This document shows positions 6,836-13,866 of a stretch of 17,293 nucleotides of DNA, in pieces. This DNA comes from UBA987 sp047620825 (GTDB lineage Bacteria; Bacteroidota; Bacteroidia; NS11-12g; UBA9320): contig JBLHOC010000060.1 in assembly GCA_047620825.1 (NCBI GenBank), positions 1-17,293 of the forward strand. The letters are read 5' to 3'. Numbering within the stretch: position 1 is the stretch's first letter; the number at the start of each line of letters is the position of its first letter. A model generated the notes under the pieces. That model made no database searches, was not told the DNA's origin, and saw nothing but the letters and a program-made list of their open reading frames with translations. The position numbers and the translations under genes are program-made.

Positions 6836-8437
6836 ATGAAAAAATCTTTGGTATTTTCTCTGTTCGCGTTTGTTTTTTTATACGGCCGACGCTCAACACA
6901 CATTCGACTATTCAGTTAAAATCAAACCTACATCTTTCGCAGGTTTACCTGGATTACATTCATACGTTCACTGTCAAACAGATAGCAAATGGTTGTTTAT
7001 TGGAGGCAGAAAGGATGGGTTACACGCTCGACAGCCTTTTGCAGCATTCCAAACTTCAGGCAACAAAGATTCTATCTTTGTGGCTGACGTAAAAAAGCAA
7101 AGTGTCTGGTCTGTCTCATTAACTTCTTTATCGACCGATTTGCAAGAACAATTGCAATCTACCAACATGAATTTTCATCAGATAGAAGATACGTTATATA
7201 TTATTGGTGGATATGCATACTCTCCGACGGCTCAGGATCATGTAACGTTTCCTTTCCTAACGACTGTTCAGGTTTCATCATTGATTGACGACATCATCAA
7301 CGGACGATCTATAACCAACAACTTCAAATAAATTAAAGACACAATTTTTGAGGTTTGTGGTGGTCAGTTGAACAGCCTTGACGATAACCTTTATTTGGTG
7401 GGTGGACAATCCTTTATGGGCAGATATAACCCAATGGCGCATAACACCTATGTACAACGCTATAGCGATCAAATAAGAAGTTTTACGGTGAACAACTCTG
7501 GCAGCCAGTTGGCGTATTCAAACTACGCAGCTGTAACTGATGGGGCACACTTACATCGACGCGACTACAGCCTTTTACCACAGGTATTCCCAAATGGCTC
7601 TAAAGGTTTAATTATTTCCTCTGGGGTCTTCCAAACCACTGTTGATCTTCCATTTCTATATCCCGTTGAAATCACATCGAAAGGCTATACTGCAGTAACC
7701 AGATTTAATCAATACTTGAGCAATTACCATAGTGCCCATATCTCTTTGTTTGATAGCGCTAACAACCGTAAGCACATGTTATTTTTCGGTGGAATGAGTC
7801 AATGCCATTACGCAGACACTACGCTAGTGCAGGATGACAATGTGCCTTTCGTCAAAACCACTAGTAGGTTAACCCGAAGTAATGCTGGTGTATTAAAAGA
7901 ATTTCAGCTCGATGAAGAAATGCCTAAACTTCACGGTGCAGGTTCAGAACTAATCATAGCTCCTTCGGTTCCTATGTTCAGTGAAAATATTATGGCGCTC
8001 TCCAAACTAACAGCTGATTCAGTTTTAGTATGTCATATTGTTGGGGGGATTTCCAGTCCAACCGAGAATCCTTTTACTTCCAACCAATCCGGAAGCACCT
8101 TAGCTGAAACAACAGTTTACGAAGTTTATTTAGTCAAAGACAAAAACGCTTCCATTCAGCCTATTGACGGCACGAACCCATATCGCTTTAACTTCAGCCC
8201 GAACCCAATCTCAGATGTGGTTGTTTAATTTTTACAGCTCGAAATATGAATTAGGTTGCTTATACCATTACCAACACGATAGATGAAGTGATTCAATCAG
8301 GTTGGGTTAAACCTAAAAACGTTGGGCAAACAGATTGCGAAGTGCTATTCAAGGGAGACATAAGTACACAAGTTATTTTTGTTACGCTAGTTTTTGACTC
8401 AAAATATTTCGTGACTCAAAAGCTTATTAAACACTAA
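6836..8437 (+). pseudogene. Broken gene for a T9SS-secreted kelch-like propeller protein
   Basis: The pieces line up as one protein of about 530 residues. A signal peptide starts at ATG 6836 (MKKSLVFSLFAFVF). The frame is then lost at a run of seven T (6873-6879), where removing one T rejoins it to YTADAQHTFDYSV. The same frame runs to an in-frame TAA at 7329-7331 and resumes immediately (IKDTIFEVCGGQ). It continues to about 8225, where a second frameshift follows SPNPISDVVV. The last frame contains a TAG at 8252-8254 and ends at 8435-8437 with KYFVTQKLIKH. Kelch-like blades are visible as WLFIGG, LYIIGG, LYLVGG, LFFGG and HIVGG. The SPNP motif and the tail mark a T9SS C-terminal sorting domain. 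Two indels plus two nonsense codons indicate decay rather than a single sequencing error. A ligand for the intact protein is unknown. Confidence 0.8.
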
Positions 8438-9600
8438 TAACTCCACTTAAATCGGAGAAATACTGCGTTTGACAGTGCCGACACTTTATCATCTACGACA
8501 CCTAAGAAACTTTGACCAATTAAAGACAGGTCTAAGTTTTGTTTCAGGCTATATGATATTGTCGGCATTGCAAAAACGCCTCCCAGGTCTATAGCAACTA
8601 TAGCTGCAAGACTTCCACTTACTAAAGGATTGAAGGCACCTGATCCCTGTATAAAAAGGCTGTATTTATTGGGCATCAATTTTTTCAAATCCAATTGCCC
8701 CCCGGATGCACCGGATAAGGTTGACAGTTTGTTCAAATCTACTGTTCCATTGCTGTTGTAAAGTCCACTTACAAGGAAATAAACTCCATTTGCATAAGAC
8801 ATATCCCATGATATGGAAGTTAAAACCGCCTGTTTCAGCGAATCATTTGTTGGTTTAAACCAGGTTGATTCCCCTTTAAATCCAGACCCTTTAATATTCC
8901 CTGCCCAACCAACGCCTAAAGCGATGTCCTGTCGGTACTTCCCAGCCAACAATTGGAAATCATAGTTTTTCATGTTGAAATGGTAGAGTCCAGCAAACAC
9001 AGCGTCATCGAAATCCTCTGTAAATTTGTAGGCAAATTCTATACTTCTATTTTTCTTTAGATAACGCTGCACTTTGATCGCATCGGAACCCGGGCGTTCT
9101 TCATAATCAAAATCGGCATAGTTAAGTGCGTTAAACAAGTCATTGGGATTCCATACAATGTTTTGCCCCCAATTTATTCTTTGCCGACCCATTCGTAATT
9201 CCCACTTCTTGGAGGAATAGTTAATCCACAATCGATCGATGGCCGTATGTCCGATGAAATTGGGTGCATTGATCCAACTCCAATTCATATCAACGATGCC
9301 ATTGTCAACTTCTAACAGGTCTCCATAGCCTGGCGCATATTTTAAGAACTCACCATAAAACGCACGATTTCGAACTTCTAAACCAAGTTCCCACGCCGTA
9401 TCAAGCTGATATCGCATATTTATACGATGGTGCAATAAGTTTTGCTGTAGCGTTTGCGCATGATTGTTCGAATCTTGAGCGATTGACACAATACGCATGT
9501 CTTTTATATAGCCTCTATACGAGAAACGTTCTTTAAAACTTTGGGCATTGACCAAAGATGCAACCAAAGCAATGACCGTAACAAGAGCAATTCTTTTCAT
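8434..9600 (-). CDS. Outer-membrane beta-barrel protein of the Lol-like ABC operon
   Basis: The 388-residue exported protein has a signal peptide at about 1-20 (MKRIALVTVIALVASLVNAQ). A strand-rich sequence follows, ending in the aromatic-final strand FLRFKWSY typical of outer-membrane barrels. A conserved-looking block at 138-173 has GRQRINWG, VWNPNDLFN and EERPGSDA. It recalls the porin-like DUF1302 family and other Bacteroidota porins, which pair with LolA-fold proteins in Proteobacteria; that relationship is my inference. It is the last of five co-directional genes, 8 bases after the ATPase gene, so it is presumably the outer-membrane end of the same machine. Its stop TAG overlaps the final TAA of the convergent broken kelch gene by a few bases. 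Function is not known with certainty; it could also be an independent porin carried in the operon. Confidence 0.7.
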   Translation of the reverse strand: MKRIALVTVIALVASLVNAQSFKERFSYRGYIKDMRIVSIAQDSNNHAQTLQQNLLHHRINMRYQLDTAWELGLEVRNRAFYGEFLKYAPGYGDLLEVDNGIVDMNWSWINAPNFIGHTAIDRLWINYSSKKWELRMGRQRINWGQNIVWNPNDLFNALNYADFDYEERPGSDAIKVQRYLKKNRSIEFAYKFTEDFDDAVFAGLYHFNMKNYDFQLLAGKYRQDIALGVGWAGNIKGSGFKGESTWFKPTNDSLKQAVLTSISWDMSYANGVYFLVSGLYNSNGTVDLNKLSTLSGASGGQLDLKKLMPNKYSLFIQGSGAFNPLVSGSLAAIVAIDLGGVFAMPTISYSLKQNLDLSLIGQSFLGVVDDKVSALSNAVFLRFKWSY

Positions 9601-9608
9601 GGAATAGA

Positions 9609-10292
9609 TTACCGCTTTACATCATTGACAATTTTGCCATCTTCTAAGGTAACCACACGTCGCGCCCTATCAATGACACGTTGATCGTGGGTAGAAAAAA
9701 TGAAGGTCACATTTTCTTCCTTGTTCAGCTTCAGCATAAGGTCCAATAAATTCTCAGCAGATTTAGAGTCCAAATTAGCCGTTGGCTCATCAGCCAATAC
9801 AAATTTTGGACGAGACGCTAATGCGCGTGCAACTGCAACACGTTGTTGCTGACCACCTGACATTTCACTCGGTCTTTTATCAGCTTGCTCCGCAATTCCA
9901 ACTTCACTTAACAGTTGGTGTACACGTTCGTTTCTCGTCTTTTCTGGTGTGCCTTGCAACAGCATAATAAACTCCGTATTCTCCTTTGCGGTTAACACAG
10001 GTATTAAATTATACGACTGAAACACAAAACCGATATTTTCAAGTCTAAACTTAATGAGATTGTTTTCGTTCATCCCACTTAGCTCAACCCCGTCAACCTT
10101 GACGCTGCCTTTTGTAGGCCTATCCAACCCTCCAATAATATTTAACAACGTTGTTTTTCCTGAACCTGAAGGTCCAACAACGGCAGTGAATTCGCCTTCT
10201 TCAATATTTAAAGTCACATCGTTCACAGCGTTGACCGGGATTGGCCCTTCGCTATATACTTTAGATAAATTTTTTGTTTGAATTACACTCAT
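9609..10292 (-). CDS. LolD-type ABC transporter ATP-binding protein
   Basis: This is a 227-residue nucleotide-binding subunit of the LolD/MacB/FtsE group, which powers FtsX-type permeases from the cytoplasmic face of the inner membrane. Motifs seen are Walker A GPSGSGKTT (40-48), Q-loop Q92, the signature MSGGQQQR (144-151), Walker B FVLADEP with catalytic E169, D-loop NLD (173-175) and switch H202. Length and motif spacing match LolD. It lies 2 bases after one permease gene and 8 bases before the barrel gene, so it most likely energises the two permeases encoded just upstream. The context suggests mechanotransmission or substrate extraction from the inner membrane rather than classical transport through a channel. 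The true LolCDE system could be elsewhere in the genome, so I give no gene symbol. Confidence 0.9.
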   Translation of the reverse strand: MSVIQTKNLSKVYSEGPIPVNAVNDVTLNIEEGEFTAVVGPSGSGKTTLLNIIGGLDRPTKGSVKVDGVELSGMNENNLIKFRLENIGFVFQSYNLIPVLTAKENTEFIMLLQGTPEKTRNERVHQLLSEVGIAEQADKRPSEMSGGQQQRVAVARALASRPKFVLADEPTANLDSKSAENLLDLMLKLNKEENVTFIFSTHDQRVIDRARRVVTLEDGKIVNDVKR

Positions 10293-10294
10293 CT

Positions 10295-11506
10295 CTATAT
10301 TTTTCTAATTGCTTCAACAGGATTTAAGCTCAGCGCCTTTAGGGCAGGATATATGGCGGCCAACAACGACATAACCAACACCATTAGGGTTACACCTCCG
10401 TAACTTGATGCTTCCAAATATGGATAGACCGTACTGCCGAATCCTTTTGCTTCATATGCCGCTCCACTTAAATCAATGCCACTGCTTCCAAAAATTCTTA
10501 TCGTCACCCATGACAGAAACAAACCTATTGGAGCCCCAATCATGGTCATGAATACGGTTTCGAACATGATCATCTTAAACACGCGGTTTTTAGTCATACC
10601 GATAGCCATCAACATCCCGATTTCGCGTACCCTTTCAAGCACAGCCATCAACATGGTGTTCACGATACTGAAAAGTAACGCAACGAGTATAATGCCAACG
10701 ATAATGTATAAATAGATGTCGAATGCTTCAATCATCATACGCATCCCAGTTGACAGGTCTAACCATGGTAGAATTTCAAGATCGGTATATTTCTCTTGAA
10801 AGAACGTTGCTAAGGATTCAGCCTTTTCATGGTCTTTCAGCCAAACCGCTAATTCGTTTGACTCGTCAGTAAGTCTGTAGGATTTGCGCATTTGATCAAC
10901 GGTTACAAAAGCGTTCATCTTGTCGTACATTGAATTGCTGGATTTGTAAATACCTACTATCCTGTGTGCGCTTGATGTGATTTCACCATGAATATCCTGC
11001 ATGGTGAAAATTATTTTAGAATTTAGCTTTACACCGTACGCTTCCGCTGTTTTTTGGCTAATAACTATTGGTCGATTTTTGTTGGATTCAAAATACGTGC
11101 CTTCGATTATCTTTTCGCAAATGTTCGAAACCAATTTCTCGTCGGCAGGATTGATCCCAACGAGTTTAATCATACCATTTTTGCGGGAGGAGGCTAATCC
11201 ACCCATTGATATAACACGTTCGGAAACCGCTTCTACCTCAGCGTACGACCTGAGGTCGGCAGCGATCTTTGCTCCATTCGCGATGTACAGGCTACCATCA
11301 TACTCGTCACGAAATTTTGGCATGTGGATTTGAATGTGGGACATCTCCGTTTGGATGACATCTTCCACTTTTGATTTCATCATGCCTTGAACAAAGGCTG
11401 AACCAAACACGCCTGACCAGAGGCCAAGACTAATGGCAGTGATGACGACAAAACTTCTTACTTTGTTTCGCCAAATATTTTTCCAAGCTATTTTTACTAA
11501 TAACAT
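10295..11506 (-). CDS. FtsX-type (LolC/E-like) ABC permease, second copy
   Basis: This 403-residue inner-membrane protein has the LolC/LolE/MacB topology. An N-terminal amphipathic segment (IAWKNIWRNKVRS) leads into a first membrane helix at about 18-40. A large periplasmic domain covers about 41-260, and three helices follow near 262-287, 312-338 and 369-388. The cytoplasmic coupling segment ERVREIGMLMAIGM lies at 291-304, and the C-terminus reads NPVEAIRKI, both hallmarks of FtsX permeases. It is paired with a distinct paralogue directly upstream (9-base gap) and is followed after 2 bases by the ATPase gene. A heterodimeric LolC-LolE-like arrangement is the natural reading. The periplasmic domain would contact the LolA-like protein encoded first in the operon. 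Confidence 0.87.
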   Translation of the reverse strand: MLLVKIAWKNIWRNKVRSFVVITAISLGLWSGVFGSAFVQGMMKSKVEDVIQTEMSHIQIHMPKFRDEYDGSLYIANGAKIAADLRSYAEVEAVSERVISMGGLASSRKNGMIKLVGINPADEKLVSNICEKIIEGTYFESNKNRPIVISQKTAEAYGVKLNSKIIFTMQDIHGEITSSAHRIVGIYKSSNSMYDKMNAFVTVDQMRKSYRLTDESNELAVWLKDHEKAESLATFFQEKYTDLEILPWLDLSTGMRMMIEAFDIYLYIIVGIILVALLFSIVNTMLMAVLERVREIGMLMAIGMTKNRVFKMIMFETVFMTMIGAPIGLFLSWVTIRIFGSSGIDLSGAAYEAKGFGSTVYPYLEASSYGGVTLMVLVMSLLAAIYPALKALSLNPVEAIRKI

Positions 11507-11515
11507 GCTCGATTA

Positions 11516-12730
11516 TTAACCACGCATATCTTCCACTGCGTTTATTTTTAAAAGTTTAAAGAAAGGATACGCCGCGATAACAGAAGCCATTAGGCCTACA
11601 ATGATGGCTTGCTGAATAAAGATTTGTGGATCTAATGATGTTTTTATTACGGCTTCTATTCCGTATTCCTCCGCCACTTTCGCCATTTCTTCACCGTATC
11701 TAAATGGCCTAACATAAAATGTATAACACACTGGGAAGGCACAAATAATTCCAAGTATCGAACCTAGAATAGATAGAATTAGAATTTCGCCCCAGACCAT
11801 AAATGCCAGCTTGATTCGCTTCATTCCTACGGCTACTAAAACGCCAAATTCATGCCTACGTTCTGCAATCATCATCAGCATTGTACCAAAAATTCCGAAG
11901 CCAATAACTAAATATAGGATGAACATGAATACATATCCTTCAACCCGATCCGTTTTGATCAAATTTACAAGTTCAGGATTCAGTTCTTTCCAATTCATGG
12001 CCTCATATTCATCGCCCAACTTCTTTTTAAGTTTTCTAGCTACTGAAACGCCCTTGTTGCCTGTTGCAGTTTTGATAATTATACTTGTGACCAATCCGTC
12101 AGTCGCATAAAACTGATTTGCTACCTTCATTGGCATAAACACCAACTGTTTGCTAAGTTCTGGTGATCCGAACTTTACTATTCCTTTTATTGGGTATTTC
12201 CCTACAGCACTTCGTCCTTGGTAGCCAGCACCAATTAAAACGAGGGTATCGTCTACACCCAACTTGAGACGTTTGGCTAAACCATCGCCAACCAAAATAG
12301 CATAATCATCACGTTCAAGGTATTCCCCTTCTACAACACGTTCATGGAGTTTGGTGAACTCCTTTTCTTTCTCAACATCAATACCGACAACAGCACTTCC
12401 TTTGGTTACATTATCCACCGCAGCCAGCGCGAATCCTTCTACTCTGGGTAGAAATCCATCCACATCTTTATCTGCCTCAATTAAGTTAACCAAGCTATCG
12501 TTAACGTCAAACGCATATTCCAGGGTTTTTTCAGTCCAAAAGTCTTTTAAGTGTATTTGAGCAAAACCAGTAAAATCTCCGGCCGTCGACTTAATCATAT
12601 TGGCGTACATCCCTTCCTTAATGCTCATCATAAAGGTGGATAGTACAACGGCGAACATGATCATCCCAAGTGTGATACCTGTTCTCCTTTTACTCCTCCA
12701 GATGTTCCGCCAAGCCAGTTTTAAAATCAT
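11516..12730 (-). CDS. FtsX-type (LolC/E-like) ABC permease, first copy
   Basis: This 404-residue inner-membrane permease opens with LAWRNIWRSKRRT and a first helix at about 18-36. A periplasmic MacB_PCD-like domain covers about 40-260. Helices follow at about 265-287, 311-335 and 372-390. The coupling motif ERRHEFGVLVAVGM is at 290-303 and the end is INAVEDMRG. It differs clearly from the next permease over most of its length, so the pair is not a recent duplication. The gene starts 3 bases after the LolA-like gene, which argues for co-translation and a shared complex. The loop between the last two helices (residues about 340-370, rich in E and K) is longer than in the minimal family and may be periplasmic. 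Substrate is unknown. Confidence 0.87.
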   Translation of the reverse strand: MILKLAWRNIWRSKRRTGITLGMIMFAVVLSTFMMSIKEGMYANMIKSTAGDFTGFAQIHLKDFWTEKTLEYAFDVNDSLVNLIEADKDVDGFLPRVEGFALAAVDNVTKGSAVVGIDVEKEKEFTKLHERVVEGEYLERDDYAILVGDGLAKRLKLGVDDTLVLIGAGYQGRSAVGKYPIKGIVKFGSPELSKQLVFMPMKVANQFYATDGLVTSIIIKTATGNKGVSVARKLKKKLGDEYEAMNWKELNPELVNLIKTDRVEGYVFMFILYLVIGFGIFGTMLMMIAERRHEFGVLVAVGMKRIKLAFMVWGEILILSILGSILGIICAFPVCYTFYVRPFRYGEEMAKVAEEYGIEAVIKTSLDPQIFIQQAIIVGLMASVIAAYPFFKLLKINAVEDMRG

Positions 12731-12733
12731 CGT

Positions 12734-13498
12734 TTATTTGACTCTTTTCATGTTTTGAACAGTAAAAAAATCATCATTGATTGTAGTCGTAAAATCAATG
12801 GACTTATACTCAAATGTTGTTTTCTGTGACTTTTTGTTCACAGGAATTATTTCCATTTTACTTGCGATCGTTTTTCCGCCCATCACTTTAATGTTCATTC
12901 CGGTAAATGTATTGACAAGCTCATTGTCTTCATCGTAGAATTCTGTTTTCATCTGGATGTAGTCTTTGACGTCAACCCAATTGATAATTTTACCCCAAAC
13001 CACGGCGGCATCTTCATTTGCTACAGATTGAATTTTATAACATGTTCTAGTTCCAATGGTCTCTTTACCTAACATGGTATGTGTAAAATCATCGACCATT
13101 GAACTTTCTTTAACCAAATCATCGTTGGTTAAATCCGTCCCCATCCAACTTTGACTCATCATACTTGGAGGAAGCTTTATTACGCGTTCAACTGACGGTA
13201 TCCAATTCCAAACCTCTTTGTCTTTTTTAAGGAATACAGTCCCTTTATCTCTCGCTGGAGCTGTGATTAAAGTCATACTATGCTTTGTTCCTTTAGCCCA
13301 CGATTTTAATTCCATTGTACGACTCCATTTAGGTCGTTGTATGGCAATTGAAATTTCTGCTGTTGTCTGTTCACCACTAAATTTGTCTTGAGCCTTTTGG
13401 ATGACATCTGAGGCAGTTGGATCTACCATTACAAAGGCTGCTGAAGTTAATGCTGCAATTACAACCAAAACTCCAATACTGAAACTTGTCTTTTTCAT
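12734..13498 (-). CDS. LolA-like periplasmic carrier (outer membrane lipoprotein-sorting protein family)
   Basis: This 254-residue exported protein resembles the LolA_like 'outer membrane lipoprotein-sorting protein' family, whose fold is an open half-barrel that shields acyl chains in the periplasm. An N-terminal signal peptide or anchor covers about residues 1-25. Family-type blocks are visible at KGTVFLKKDKEVWNWIP (about 85-101), the following VERVIKLPPSMMSQSWMGTD, and the acidic DLTNDDLVKESS. There is no lipobox cysteine, so it should be soluble or held only by its N-terminal helix. It is first in a five-gene operon with two FtsX permeases, an ATPase and an outer-membrane barrel. This suggests it receives a lipidated or hydrophobic cargo from the permeases and hands it to the outer membrane. 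Housekeeping LolA is a different, shorter family, so no symbol is given. Confidence 0.82.
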   Translation of the reverse strand: MKKTSFSIGVLVVIAALTSAAFVMVDPTASDVIQKAQDKFSGEQTTAEISIAIQRPKWSRTMELKSWAKGTKHSMTLITAPARDKGTVFLKKDKEVWNWIPSVERVIKLPPSMMSQSWMGTDLTNDDLVKESSMVDDFTHTMLGKETIGTRTCYKIQSVANEDAAVVWGKIINWVDVKDYIQMKTEFYDEDNELVNTFTGMNIKVMGGKTIASKMEIIPVNKKSQKTTFEYKSIDFTTTINDDFFTVQNMKRVK

Positions 13499-13538
13499 AG
13501 AGAATTATTTAATTAGAACAGTACAAGAAATGTTCCAA

Positions 13539-13568
13539 CAAATCTTCTTATGCTTCAAAGTTTCGCAA
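13539..13568 (-). promoter_or_regulatory. Candidate promoter of the LolA-like/FtsX operon
   Basis: On the minus strand a TTG (13568-13566) is followed after 19 bases by AAGATTTG (13546-13539), one base off the TAnnTTTG -7 consensus. This is the only site in the window where I found both elements at the normal Bacteroidota spacing. It would give a leader of about 35-40 bases before the ATG at 13498. Confidence 0.35.
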
Positions 13569-13774
13569 TAATTTTTCTTAAAAAAAAGGCATTTCGATTA
13601 AAACTTCGTCCGCCTGTATGAACGTCATATTTTGGGTCGATTTTCCCCCATATCTATTTAATCAAAACCGGAACAACTTTCGTCCCTAAGACGTGAGTTA
13701 TCCCAAGCATCAATGCCTAAAAATAGTTCAACCAGAAGTATCACTATGTTTAAGTTAAAGACGATACAATTCCA

Positions 13775-13828
13775 AAACGTTGCAGGTTCCTTTGAAAAAT
13801 TATTTTTCAGCACCTTTGTGCAACGTTT
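13775..13828. repeat. 10-base perfect inverted repeat around a putative promoter
   Basis: AAACGTTGCA at 13775-13784 is the exact reverse complement of TGCAACGTTT at 13819-13828, separated by 34 bases. Between the arms lie TTTG (13791-13794) and CACCTTTG (13811-13818), the latter one base off the -7 consensus. The spacer between them is 16 bases, shorter than usual. The second arm abuts the -7-like box. The placement fits an operator for the beta-helix gene, or arms of a hairpin. No regulator is encoded nearby. Confidence 0.5.
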
Positions 13829-13866
13829 AGTAAATCCATCGTCAGGTAACTAAAGAGTAACAAAAA

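Larger units (their letters stand above)
13499..13866. other. Divergent intergenic region
   Basis: This is a 368-base gap between the LolA-like operon (leftward) and the beta-helix gene (rightward). It is A+T-rich and has no convincing gene. It holds the candidate leftward promoter at 13539-13568 and a 10-base inverted repeat near the beta-helix gene at 13775-13828. The middle stretch, about 13570-13770, shows only short chance repeats and a 23-codon open frame that I do not call. Confidence 0.6.

Noticed and set aside
7368..8228. A separate gene starting with TTG for the second half of the kelch-like protein
   Set aside because: It has no signal peptide or promoter, continues in the same frame as the preceding segment across a lone TAA, and is better read as part of one broken gene.
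7329..8254. Stop-codon reassignment or recoding to explain in-frame TAA and TAG in the kelch gene
   Set aside because: The same gene also carries two frameshifts, and other genes here end normally at TAA or TAG, so simple decay explains it better.
13618..13689. 23-codon open frame in the divergent intergenic region
   Set aside because: It is too short, shows no recognisable composition or start context, and its length is expected by chance.
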